This document shows, one piece after another, positions 1 through 10,818 of a DNA stretch of 64,000 bases. Positions within the stretch are counted from its first letter, which is position 1; each line of letters begins with the position of its first letter. Source of the DNA: Ciborinia camelliae. Taxonomy: Eukaryota > Ascomycota > Leotiomycetes > Helotiales > Sclerotiniaceae. The stretch spans positions 356,659 to 420,658 of the forward strand of contig JANPYM010000017.1 in the NCBI GenBank assembly GCA_025890175.1. The letters run 5' to 3'. The position numbers and the translations under genes are program-made. Below the pieces are notes generated by a model, which saw only the letters and a list, made by a program, of their open reading frames with translations, did not search any database and was not told where the DNA came from.

Positions 1-1418
1 ATATGTATAACAACGCTCCGCTGGTCACTGCCATGGAGGCAGAATATTATGAAAGGGAACATATCCTCAACATTTCGAGCGCAGCCAGCTATGAGGGTGA
101 GGGGGGCTCCCATGAATACATAAATCTACTCTTTCTAGTGCATATACGGAAACATACTTATTTACAAGAGATCAAACATCTACCTAGATATTTTCCTCCC
201 AAACTGAGAATAGAATATCTATAGAAGCTTTTTTATCCAACTGAAGGAAAGGAAAGGAAACGGAACGAAACTTGATTGTATTCAATACGAAAATGATATC
301 AGTTTCCTTCAAGATGGCATCTGATAATTCTATGGTAACTATTGAACAGATTTATTTGGAGATTTTACTGAGAAGGTAAATGATCTTTGATCTATAAGGT
401 GCTTTCAACCCTATACGAAATGTCTTAGTTACGTGAAGCAATCATTAACCCTTTGCACAATAGAGCTCAAGTCGTACATATATGTTTATGTAAATCCCAA
501 TAAATAATCTGAGATAGACCTAGATGTTCTGGGTTTTCAAAGCATGGGGTAACCGAGAAACCAGATCGATTTATCTAAGGTATTGTGCCGGAATGGGTGG
601 GCGCAGTAGGGGCTGCGAGGATGGCCAAGGAATATAGGTTGTATCTGCCGGCTTATTATGATGAGGAACAAATCCTTGATTTGGACCAGGAAAGACATGA
701 TGAGTTGTGAAGAAAGAGATTTGAGGAAATCTTTTAGAAGCTAGTGGAATGGACTTAGACTTGAGCAGGACGTGGCTCGCGAGAAGCCGAAAATCGGGCC
801 CTCTTCGTCGGCAAAAGGGTTGAGCAAAAGTCACATAAATATCCGAGACTATAGAGTAAATGAAAACAAGAACAGAAATCAAAAGTATGAAATAACAATA
901 AAAATTTACATATCTCAAAAGAAAACACTAAACTAGGAAAATATAGGGACAGCTTAAGCATTTTAAATGTTTAATTCAATTCAGAACAAGCTATCTTTTT
1001 CGCTAACGAAGAACTGATCTTGTACCCGATGATTATTCCATACTTGGAACGAAGCTACCTTTTGGCGAATATATGAATGAGAAAAGGGACTTCGGATTTC
1101 TTCCTTGTACCAAAAGTAGAAACGCGAGTGATTCTTGCCCTTTGATATCTCTAATACCCAGAAGAAAAAGAACCCGGGGCTGCATTAGAACTAGAAGCCA
1201 GTAAAATGATAATCAAGTGTACTGATGTGCACTTGGAAATATCTCGAAATGTACCAATCTTGTTGGTGATTTTTAGGCGAGTTGAAGCCTCGAAGGGTTT
1301 CCGTGCTCACGCAACCGTTATCATTTCGTCGTGTAGGCAAATTCTAGCATTGTGTACGGACATTTGTATGGATATGAAGTATGTTTGTAAACAATTTATG
1401 TACAATAGATTTTCTGAT
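1..1418. other. Left-edge region with no supported gene
   Basis: I see no gene I can defend here. A minus-strand reading from an ATG at 961 with one 61-nt intron (849-909) and stop at 571 would give a 109-residue basic protein, but it matches nothing I know and may be chance. The part next to 1419 should be the 3' untranslated region of the complex I gene. Confidence 0.5.
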
Positions 1419-2455
1419 CTATTTCTTTGGTTCCTCTTTCTTTTCCTCTGGCTTAGGTGTAGGAAGTTTGAATGTAGTTGGCTTTCTATCAACACCAGGT
1501 CCAACTTGCTATTTGATGTTAGTACTAAACATCTCACAATCTCACAGGTAAAGAAAGGGAGAGAGAAAATCGGACATACCTCCCAAGCAGCAGTTCCACC
1601 CTCAAAGTTCCTGAACGCTTGAGTCAACTCCAACGGTTCAACCACAATCCGTTTCTTCTCCTCATCATATCTAATCTCGGTGTATCCCGTCAATGGGAAA
1701 TCCTTCCGTAATGGATGGCCATCGAATCCATAATCTGTCATGATGCGACGGAGATCTGGGTGGCCAACGAAGAAAACTCCGAAAAGATCGTAGACTTCAC
1801 GCTCGTACCAGTTGGCGCCGTCGTAGAGACTGGTGATGCTGGGAATGGCGGAAGCTTCATCGGCGTAGGTCTTAACGCGGATGCGGGAGTTGTGGCGCAC
1901 GGAAAGGAGATTGTAGACTACTTCGAAGCGTTGGTCGCGGGTGGGGAAATCGACGGCGGTTATGTCTGATACTTGGGTGAACTCGGCGGCGGTATTATCT
2001 GGAAATGATTAGTTTTCTACGAAATGTAACGGCTGTTTGGGATGGAAAGCTATTCTTGCCGCCCTTTTGAAAAGGATTTTCTTACATTTGAGGAATGAAA
2101 ATACAGGAATAACTCCAGCTGGGGAAATGTATATAACAAGCTCGTCCTTCCATACTGAGAATTGCTGAACGTATTTTGGAAGGCATCCCATGAGCCATGA
2201 TCCATATCTATGCATATCATCGGCCTTTGCTGCATATTTATCTGCAGGGTTTATAGGGGGAACCCGAAGTCCTCCTGGAGTATCGGGAGCTCTCTGAGCA
2301 TGGCGCATGTTGGGAGTATCGGGAGAGACAACAACTCGGGCATGTTGTGTGGAGGCAAAGCTTCGAATATTGAGCTTCTTGGATTGGCTTAAAGAGTTCT
2401 TTGTAGATCTGATGGCGGAGGCCAAAGCCCGGCTGTTCGACACCCTCATCGCCAT
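1419..2455 (-). CDS. nuo-30.4: NADH:ubiquinone oxidoreductase 30-kDa subunit (NDUFS3 / NuoC type)
   Basis: This encodes the core 30-kDa subunit of mitochondrial complex I, part of the peripheral arm near the quinone site. Three exons, 2086-2455, 1580-1998 and 1419-1508, give 292 residues. The start is the first ATG of a serine/arginine-rich presequence typical of matrix import. The family signature is present: the segment reading [15 protein letters not shown], then [20 protein letters not shown], then the [11 protein letters not shown] strand. The last short exon supplies the charged tail ending EEPKK. Introns are 87 and 71 nt with GTAAG and GTATGT donors. The gene is divergent from NOT4 across about 500 bp. 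Length and motifs match fungal orthologues such as the Neurospora 30.4-kDa subunit. Product certain; splice sites inferred by frame. Confidence 0.94.
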
Positions 2456-2956
2456 CTTGGAGTTTGAATAGTGTCAAGTTCAATTGCAGAGATTAGAAAT
2501 TCATTGATATTCCGATTGGCGACAAGATGCTTCCAAGGTTGCATCCCGGGGAATTGAACATGCCTGAGGCTTTAATTATCCCACCCACCTAATTGGAAGG
2601 TAGGTAGGTTGGAAAGCTTACATAACCGAGTTTCTAGCGTGGACAAACCAAGAGCGAACATGAATTTCCAGGTTGCCCTCTTATTACTATCCTCGAAGAA
2701 GATCCTACCTCACTCATCTAATTGATCCTTTTCGAATTATAACAACACCATTACATTACGTTTGCATAAAATCCCACATATCGATACCGAGAAATCCACC
2801 TCTCATACTTAGAGTATCGATAATTTAATAATACTCCAAATACTTAACAACGCGCTGTACTCATCTGCGCGCCAAACGCCATCCTCTTTGGAACCGTCTT
2901 CACACCTTTCTCTCGAATTTCGTCCAGTCTTTCGATCGCACATCTAGATATTTGCA
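2456..2956. promoter_or_regulatory. Shared divergent promoter, complex I 30-kDa subunit / NOT4
   Basis: A 501-bp gap between two divergent start codons must hold both promoters and leaders. It contains a short TAGGTAGGTAGG run near 2604 and pyrimidine-rich sequence before the NOT4 start. I cannot place specific factor sites. Confidence 0.5.
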
Positions 2957-5597
2957 ATGGCGCCTCAAGATAGCTTCATCGATGAAGATGAAGATACCTG
3001 GTACGTTCTTATAATTCTTGTTGATTCATATTCTGTTTGGGCGGCTGGTATCTTGCTGAACACTTTGCTAATCAAATTTCACTAGCCCACTCTGCGTTGA
3101 AGAATTCGATCTATCAGACAGGAACTTTCAACCATGTCCTTGTGGCTACCAGGTAACTTAATCTCCATTGCCGCCGTCTGCTGACTTATGCTAACCCCCA
3201 CCGCTCTAAGATATGTCAGTTTTGCTTCAACAATATCAAGAACAATATCAACGGTCTCTGTCCTGCCTGTCGAAGACCTTATGATGAGAAAACAATAAAA
3301 TGGAAAGTCGTTACACCTGAAGAGTATGTATTCCAAAATTTTCAAGACGTCGACCTGCTGACCGCAATTTCTATAGGGTTGCTCAATTCAAGGCCAATGT
3401 TCAAAAGAACGCTAAAAAGAAAGCCGAACAACGACAAAAAGAAGCACAAAAACGAGAAGTAGAAAGTCTAAATCGAAAACATTTAGCAGGTTTACGAGTT
3501 GTACAGAAAAACCTGGTATATGTTGTTGGTCTCAGTCCAAGTATACGAGAAGACGAACTTCTTCAAACTCTACGCGGCGAGAAATATTTCGGACAATACG
3601 GGAAGATAATCAAGATTGTCGTCAGTAAATCCAAACAGAACGAGTCGGCTCAAAATGCTGGTTCTCTTGGCGTTTACGTTACGTTTGCTTCGAAACTGGA
3701 TGCAGAACGGTGCATAACAGCGGTCAATGGTTCTTCAAACGGTGATCGAGTCTTGCGAGCGCAGCTAGGAACTACGAAATATTGCTCAGCATACCTGCGG
3801 AATGAGGTGTGCACAAACAAGCAATGCATGTTCTTGCACGAACCGGGCGACAATGATGAAAGTTACTCTCGGCAAGACTTGTCCTCCATCAACAGTGTAA
3901 ATTCTCAACGACCTTTGCCGCCCAGAGCATCTTCATCCCGCACCCAAGCTCAAGCAGCACCACCAATTCAACAAGCACAACCATTGGCTGCTGCTACTCA
4001 GCCAATGGTACGTGAAGCAAGTAAAGATGGTTCAGACAGTGGAGATGGCCCTGCACTTCCATCCACTGCTAACTGGGCCAATAATCGTGGAGTACAGCAG
4101 CAACGCAGCAGAAGAGGAAGCCATGCTACTAGTGGTGCCGCTCCTAGTCCTGCTATCTCAAATGCTATTACTTCAGCAGGAGAAGCGGCTGAAGAGGAAA
4201 CTCCGGAGCTTGTTGAAGATCAAGAGGAATCATCCCGGGAAGCTAGTCCTATCGAAGCTCCAGAGCCTACATCTTTGATTGAGGAAATATCGCATTCTGT
4301 GAAGGAAACACTTGGCATCGAACTGCTCAGGTCAATCAATTCTGACGTGCTCAATTGGGATGGTCCTAAGATTCATGAAGATGATCTCGCATCTTTCCCA
4401 CCACTTTTTAATGACAATGGTGGAGAGAAACGCCGTTTAATGCGAGAGCAGCAACAGGAGGAAGAACGTCTGCATATGGAGCAGGAATCGCAAGCTGATA
4501 TTCAATCAGTGCCTGAACCTGTGGAGGAACAAGAACCGGAAAGTGGTAGTTTGCAATTGGGTGGCGAGCCCGAGGATAACGGCCGTGAGATCAATCAACC
4601 TCCTGGATTCCAACGTCGCCAAAGTTCTCAACTGCCGATCCAACGTGGCTCTACCAGTGGTCCATTTGGCCCAAGTCTTGGTCAACAAAACTTTCCTCAG
4701 AATATTGGCAATTTGAGTTCTGTTAATGGACGATCCCTTACACCATTGCAGCAGTCACAACTTTCAATGTTCAAGTCGCCATCGGGTGTTCCGTCAAGCT
4801 TCATGGACCATATTTCTTCTCCTGGTGGACTTGCAAATCCATTGAATCAGAATTCCGCGCTCTTCCAACAGCAAGGTCACAACAGACAATCCTCACGATA
4901 CAGCTTTGCTCAGGATGGTGCCACTGGATCATCTTCTATTAAGCCTTCTGCCAATAACAAGATGATGCAACAGCAAGCTTCAATGATGCCTCCTTCAAGT
5001 CATCCTCAACAAGGATTTCAGTCTTTCAATTCTTCAATCGCAGCACCTCCAGGATTGTCAGGTCTAAAGTCTAACACTCCTCCCATCGGCGGAGGGATGT
5101 TTGGTCAAGGTCATGGATTTGGCAACTCGATGGGTGGCGGTTCGACCTTCGGTGGGGCTAACAAGGAGAACGGAAATGAGATGCTTCGTGATATGCTGAG
5201 GGGCCGCCCTAGTGCTGGTGGTAATCAGGGTCTTGATACAAGTAAGCGTGAGTACATGTTTCCTAATTTTCTTCATCAACAGTTCCCATCTGCCTCCTCC
5301 ACTCCAGCTCCTGCTTCAGGCCTTCTGGCATCGCTCTACGGTCCTCAGACCGGAGCATTCCATGACTTCGGTCAAAAGCAGAAGAAGAAGGGAAAGAAGC
5401 ACAGACATGCTAACACTTCCTCCTCTGGGGGAGGTGGCTTAGTCGATCTTGCGGACCCAAGTATCTTGCAGGCGAGAATGCAGCATCAACAACAGAGCAA
5501 TGCCGGAGTCGGACAGGGACTGTTTGGTGGTCAGACTCAAGGTGGGTACCAGCCCAACATAATGTATGGTGGTGGCGCAGGATTCCCTAGGTGGTAG
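2957..5597 (+). CDS. NOT4: CCR4-NOT ubiquitin ligase NOT4, N-terminal part (RING, RRM, CCCH)
   Basis: NOT4 is the E3 ligase of the CCR4-NOT complex, acting in mRNA decay and in quality control on stalled ribosomes. Exons 2957-3000, 3086-3152, 3211-3323 and 3377-5597 read 814 residues to an in-frame stop. The order is diagnostic: a C4C4 RING starting CPLCVEEF and ending CPACRRPY (about residues 15-60), a lysine-rich linker, an RRM beginning NLVYVVGLSP (about 117-210), then a CCCH finger with C-x8-C-x4-C-x3-H spacing. After that the chain is Gln/Ser/Gly-rich and disordered. Filamentous fungal NOT4 proteins are usually about 1,500 residues, so the open frame at 6173-8484 is probably the rest of this gene. 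A GTGGGT donor at 5542 and a TTTTAG acceptor at 6171-6172 join the frames in phase and give 1,566 residues. The stop at 5597 would then be used only if that intron is retained. Confidence 0.9.
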
Positions 5598-6138
5598 ATG
5601 AGCATGTTAGTCGGGCGTAATATTTGGCGTGGTTTTTGTAGATAATGATCTTTCTTTTCATTTACAAGGACGGCGTTAGCAAAAACTCTTCAAAGGGTAT
5701 TGCATTGTTGCTCGGTATAGCACACATTTGTTTTAGCGGGCATGGCATGGCTCCAAGATGGATGCTTCGGATGCATTGGCGTCATACTGCGTTTGGAAAA
5801 TGAGAGGACCTCATGGGATTGCTGTCATTGTTTCTTTTTTATTTCTTTCGTTTGGCTGCGCAACAAAGTCAATACAGTTCACGTCGGAAATTCCATCATC
5901 GTCTTCGTCGCGGCCACTTCTCTCATGTACGTTATAGTCCCCGATCCCACGCCCGACAGTGGCTGGAGAAATATATCATTCTTACATATTTTGTACCTTC
6001 AGTAGCCCGCTCTTTCAATTATCGAAGACGATGATGGATTCGTGATGTGACCGTGTCCCTCTCTTGTAGTAGCATTGTGTACTGACCGATGTTGATGTTG
6101 TTTTAAGCTCGCCTGCCCAACCATCCCTGCACTACTGT

Positions 6139-8484
6139 TTGTTTGGAGAAGACATGCTAATATTTGTTTTAGAAGATTCAATTTTCGACGATGAAAGTAT
6201 GATGCACAACGTGGAAACGTTAGTATCAGATAGTACACCGTGTAACTTACCAATGAACTTTGGCGAAATGTCCCGAGAGGTATCCCGATCAAACACTCCA
6301 GCTTTCCCACCTGGGCTTCCAAATCCTCATGGGCATCCTGCGCCTGCAGTCCGTGAAGATCCAATTGGAAAGCCCTCTAAGATCCTTCCAGTGGTCGCTC
6401 CATTTACACCATCGAGACAATCCAGCATGTCAAACGCTCCTCGCGTTGCTACTCCGCGTGCCATGTCTCGACCTTCTACGCCTTCTCCAGTCAAGTCTAA
6501 AGTTCTGCCCGTCACCGCCTCTGAGGCACCAACTTCTCAAACACAAACGAAGCAAGAGCTCAAAAACCTTGCTACAACGTCTGGCATGGCAAAGGCAATC
6601 ACAGCTCTAGCCTCTACTCCAACCCCTACAGTTCCTACAACTCCTTTGCTTTCCGCGGCGGTTACTCCTGCAACGCAGAGAAATCTCTCCACCGAGGAGT
6701 ATCCAGCCCTTGGAGCACAGAAGGAAATAAAACCTTCCGCATCTAGAAAAGTATCAAAAACAGTAGCATCGTCTTCTAAAGCGCCATCTACCCCTAAAAT
6801 CTCGAATGCACAGAAGAGTGCCAAGACAACTGAGAAGAAAGCAACACCGGCTATTTTGACCATTACGACTTCTGCAAAACCTGCTCCGAAGGCAGTAGGC
6901 GCACCAGAGACTCCCAGTAAAGTTACTGCTTCGGTGTCAGACTTTCCTTCATTACCGGCATCGAAACCCCCCCAAACCATCAAATCTATCAAGGTCACGC
7001 AGACACCAAAAACGGAGTTGCTTCCGATGGGAAGCCCAGCCCCAACGTCTGCAACGTCTGTGGCTCCATATCTTTCACATTTTGGTCGTCAATTTTCAAG
7101 TTCAGAAGTTCCTGATACTCCTAGTGAGCTAGATAATGCGTCTATTATGTCTGCAACAGCGTCGAGAGCGAGCTCACCTGCTCCATCCAGGAGTGGACAG
7201 TCACGACCCCCAAAGCTCAATACGGCGCAGAAGAATAAGCTTAAAATGGAGAAAAAGGAGAAGGCTCTTGAAGCACAGATGGCAGCTGCGGCTGAATCCA
7301 AGAGAACTGACGAAGAACAAGCCCCGGTTTTGGCCAGGAAGACTAAGCAAAGGAAGGAGAAGACGAACGTGAGCAGTGCTGCGAGTGGATCTACGCCGGC
7401 GGCTAGCAGACCGGTATCACCTCCTCCTGCAGTAATTGCCCGAGAGGAAAGTAAAATTGCGGAACCTGTTATACCTGAGAAGCCTGCGTCAGGTGGTAGC
7501 GATAAACCTGTTAGTAAGAGTGAGGCGAAGGGCAAGAACAAGGCAAAGGCGCAACAACCTACACCCCCTCCCGAGCCACCACGAGCTCCCATCGTTGAAG
7601 ATGAGGAGGTCGCAGAGAAACTTACAGCTCCAACTTCAGCCAGCCTTATCCAGCAGCTTCAATCCGATGGATCCATCCCCAATATTTTGAGGCATCCCTT
7701 CTTCAACACACCTTTTGGCGTTGGCAATGAGAAGAAGAGGGAAAAGGATACTACTGTAGCCGTCTTGGATTCAAATGTGAAACTACATATTAGTGCAGAA
7801 GAGCGAGCTGATTTGAACGCGGGAAAGCCTGTCCACAAAATTGCTTCAGGATCATATCGGATCATGTTGACACCCAATGGTGATTGTGTTCGCAACCTTA
7901 CCGCCGAGGAAGAGGAACGATTCTTGGAACTTCAAAAAACACTTTCGGCTGAGGCTGGACCTACTGCTTTTTATTCCGCAAAACATATTGGAAACACTGG
8001 ATATAATATGATTGGCGGTCGAGCTGTCACAAATGGACTTCCTTCGTACTTCCCATCTGTAGGACCTAGCAATACTACAACTTTGGATCCGGTTAGCAAG
8101 ATTCAACGTGATGAAGCTTTGAGCTACATAAATCAATACGTTCTACCATCCCTATCCAATAACGCCCAGTTAGAAAAGGCACTGAGTGCCAATGCTCTGT
8201 CAAGCGACACGTTACAAGGAAGCGACCCATCCAGCTGGGCACCTTTGAATCGTGGCTCTCCTGCTAATCTTCCAGAGTTTTTAACTAGCCCGTCTGGCGA
8301 TGATAGTATCGAAGCAGGAATCGAAAATTTCAATCGTGGACCACAGGCTCAAAATGTCCAGTTGCTGAGTGAAAAGGAATCTGAGTCTGCCATGCATATT
8401 GCGAAGAAAGAGACTCAGGAGTTAGAGAAGAGACTTCTCGCTGTGCTGAAGAAGAATAGGAAGATGTTGTTAACGGGTCATTAA
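6139..8484 (+). CDS. NOT4: Probable C-terminal exon of NOT4
   Basis: This 2.3-kb open frame most likely continues the upstream RING/RRM gene rather than standing alone. It has no well-placed start: the first ATG at 6154 lies inside what looks like a branch-point and acceptor region (TGCTAAT then TTTGTTTTAG), so the exon should begin at 6173. The protein is Ala/Ser/Thr/Pro-rich with DFPSLP and EEYPALG short motifs, a Lys/Glu-rich helical stretch, then a folded-looking C-terminal segment from NILRHPFFNTPFG through ISAEERADL and RNLTAEEEERFLELQ. It ends in a basic coiled segment. From memory, fungal NOT4 C-termini look like this. The alternative is an independent 777-residue gene starting at 6154; I consider that less likely. 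cDNA across 5500-6250 decides. Confidence 0.75.
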   Translation: MFGEDMLIFVLEDSIFDDESMMHNVETLVSDSTPCNLPMNFGEMSREVSRSNTPAFPPGLPNPHGHPAPAVREDPIGKPSKILPVVAPFTPSRQSSMSNAPRVATPRAMSRPSTPSPVKSKVLPVTASEAPTSQTQTKQELKNLATTSGMAKAITALASTPTPTVPTTPLLSAAVTPATQRNLSTEEYPALGAQKEIKPSASRKVSKTVASSSKAPSTPKISNAQKSAKTTEKKATPAILTITTSAKPAPKAVGAPETPSKVTASVSDFPSLPASKPPQTIKSIKVTQTPKTELLPMGSPAPTSATSVAPYLSHFGRQFSSSEVPDTPSELDNASIMSATASRASSPAPSRSGQSRPPKLNTAQKNKLKMEKKEKALEAQMAAAAESKRTDEEQAPVLARKTKQRKEKTNVSSAASGSTPAASRPVSPPPAVIAREESKIAEPVIPEKPASGGSDKPVSKSEAKGKNKAKAQQPTPPPEPPRAPIVEDEEVAEKLTAPTSASLIQQLQSDGSIPNILRHPFFNTPFGVGNEKKREKDTTVAVLDSNVKLHISAEERADLNAGKPVHKIASGSYRIMLTPNGDCVRNLTAEEEERFLELQKTLSAEAGPTAFYSAKHIGNTGYNMIGGRAVTNGLPSYFPSVGPSNTTTLDPVSKIQRDEALSYINQYVLPSLSNNAQLEKALSANALSSDTLQGSDPSSWAPLNRGSPANLPEFLTSPSGDDSIEAGIENFNRGPQAQNVQLLSEKESESAMHIAKKETQELEKRLLAVLKKNRKMLLTGH

Positions 8485-9285
8485 ATGGGATGTTCTTATG
8501 GGGAAGGTATGAGGCCGCTCTCAATTAAGAAGCTTGATGATGGAACGACGAAGATGGAATGAAGGGCATGATTATTATGTGTGTGTTTATAGCTGTATCA
8601 ATACTTGTATAGCTTACAGGATGGGTATATGGATTCACGTGTACGAGTACGAATGACATGGAAATATGACGGATGGAACGGGCGCAAGTGGTTATTCATG
8701 CATCAATTACGAGCATTGATTACTTTTGGGGGTTATTTGTATGATTTTAAAGGTCAATAGCGATGGTGATGGCGATGGTGATAGCACTGACGAGACCATC
8801 AGCACAGTTAGCTTAGCATATAATAGCGTTTTATAAAGGACCTACTACTTGGTACCTAACATTTGGCTTCTCCGATATTGTTGTTGTTTGTTTTGTGATT
8901 CGAATGAAGTCGAAGAATCTTTTTGATGTAACACAAAATCCATACAAATGTCAGCTATTTATTTATTTATTTCATTTTACAATTTGTACATCTGCTCTTT
9001 TCTTATATCAGACATCACAACACAACAAATATTTCATGATCACTCACTCACTCCTGTCCCCGCCTTCCATCCACGTGGAGAGATCAAGAATCCCTGTTCG
9101 TGTATTTTTGGTGGGGCAGGTAGGGGGTAGGGGGCGGGGGCGGCGCTGGCGGGGTAGCAAAAAAGCTCATCTCAACCCAATACAACCTTGGTGGATTTTT
9201 ATAGCTGCTTAAATTTCACCCTTCTTCCTTCTATTATTTGTCTCCTTCCAATTTACGATCAAAGACTTCGATAAAATCAATCAAC
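8485..9285. other. Intergenic, NOT4 to MTA phosphorylase
   Basis: This holds the NOT4 3' region, a short GATGGTGATGGC-type imperfect repeat near 8762, and the promoter and leader of the next gene with a CACGTG palindrome (9072-9077) and a G-run tract (9113-9155) listed separately. No ORF here looks coding. Confidence 0.6.
9113..9155 (+). promoter_or_regulatory. G-run tract with quadruplex potential before MTA phosphorylase
   Basis: Four or more runs of four or five G with loops of one to six bases lie about 130 bp before the start codon, in an otherwise AT-rich neighbourhood. The spacing satisfies the usual intramolecular quadruplex pattern. Role unknown; it could sit in the promoter or in the 5' leader. 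Confidence 0.4.
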
Positions 9286-10420
9286 ATGGCAGAATCACTT
9301 CCTACCACTTTTTCTGGTATGTAAAAGTAAAAGATAATAATCCTTCAATCCCTCAATCCCTCAATCTCTTTCTCTATCCTCCTGTCTCTTGTCTTCCATC
9401 ATCTCCCAATCAGCCATATCAGTCAAATTCTCCCACTAACCTCATCCCCAGACCCCGTTCACATCGCCGTAATCGGTGGCACCGGTCTCCAATCCCTTGA
9501 AGGATTCGTCCCCATCGCAACAATCAACCCTCTTACCCCCTGGGGTTACCCCTCTGCCCCCATCCACATCCTCTCCCACAACAACGTCCCCATCGCCTTT
9601 CTCTCGCGTCATGGAATCCACCACGAAATCGCCCCGCATGAAATTCCTAGCCGTGCGAATATTGCCGCGTTGAGAAGCATCGGGGTGAGAACTATTATTG
9701 CTTTCAGCGCCGTGGGAAGTTTGAGAGAGGAGATTAAACCCCGGGATTTTGTGGTGCCGGATCAGGTTATCGATCGTACCAAGGGCGTTCGTCCGTTCAC
9801 TTTCTTTGAGAAGGGTGTGGTAGGTCATGTAGGGTTCGCGGATCCGTTCGATGAGAAGATTGCCAAGATTGTCAGGGAATGCGGACATGCGCTTGAAGGC
9901 GAGGGAATAGTGATGCACGACAAGGGAACTATTATTTGCATGGGTTCGTCCTCTCCCCTCTCTCCATTCTATCAAGTACCCGAAGACTAACCAACCCTCT
10001 TCCCCCTCAACAGAAGGACCTGCCTTCTCCACCCGCGCTGAATCCCACATGTATCGCTCCTGGGGCGGTTCCGTAATCAACATGTCGGCACTCCCCGAAG
10101 CCAAGCTCGCGCGCGAAGCAGAAATGGTCTACCAAATGATCTGCATGGCGACCGACTATGACTGCTGGCACAGCACCGCGGATGTCGATGTTGAGATGGT
10201 CATGGGACACATGCATGCGAATGGACAGAATGCGAAACGACTTGTGGGAGCGGTGTTGGATGCCTTGAGTAAGCAGGAACATAGCGAGATGGTGTTGGCG
10301 AAACATTGGGTGGGTAACACGACGGGCATGATTAAGTTTATGACGAAGGCAGAGGGCAGGGGCGAGGAAGGGAAGAAGAATGTCGATTTTTTGTTTCCTG
10401 GGGTGTTTGATGAGGCTTAG
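9286..10420 (+). CDS. MEU1: S-methyl-5'-thioadenosine phosphorylase
   Basis: The enzyme cleaves methylthioadenosine from polyamine synthesis with phosphate to adenine and methylthioribose-1-phosphate, the first step of methionine salvage. Three exons, 9286-9316, 9452-9943 and 10014-10420, encode 309 residues. It begins [10 protein letters not shown] and enters the fold at IAVIGGTGL. The family signatures [37 protein letters not shown] and [16 protein letters not shown] are all present, as is the TDYDCWH loop. Introns have GTATGT and GTTCGT donors. Exon 2 ends just before the EGPAF active-site segment, which only the spliced frame restores. The gene is convergent with MED13. A CACGTG site upstream would fit sulphur-responsive control but is a single short match. 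Confidence 0.95.
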
Positions 10421-10818
10421 AATTTCAATGGGTTATGCATGAGATAACGACGCAAGGGAGAGACGAAGGGCTTAGTGGATTTTGATACCTGGATGCATGT
10501 ACTGCATTCATACATATAGAAATATATAGACTGCAATGGAATTCAAAAAAACATATTTTATCTTTCTTTTTCTTGGCCTGATAATTATATAAAGAACAAA
10601 TCCCAACCAGCTTAACCAGATTTATCCCGTCCAAGTTTAAATCAACAATGTGTAACTATAAAAATATACAAGAGGCACCAGGGTATCTACCATCATTCCC
10701 AAAAGAAACAGCTGCACGATCGATTCATCCAATCCAATTTGATCGCAGCCCTCTTCTCCTCCCCCTTTCTCTCCCTCTTTATCTCTCCGCCAAATCCCCT
10801 TATCACAGTGACAGCCTA
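10421..10818. other. Convergent 3' region, MTA phosphorylase / MED13
   Basis: About 400 bp separate two convergent stop codons. Pyrimidine-rich sequence follows 10740. Nothing coding is seen; this should contain both 3' ends. Confidence 0.55.

Noticed and set aside
571..961. Possible two-exon 109-residue minus-strand gene
   Set aside because: Splice signals are plausible and in phase, but there is no family match, domain or codon bias that would raise it above chance.
7089..7592. 167-codon minus-strand open frame, Ala/Ser/Leu-rich
   Set aside because: It is antisense to the low-complexity part of NOT4; the composition mirrors the sense codons and there is no independent signal.
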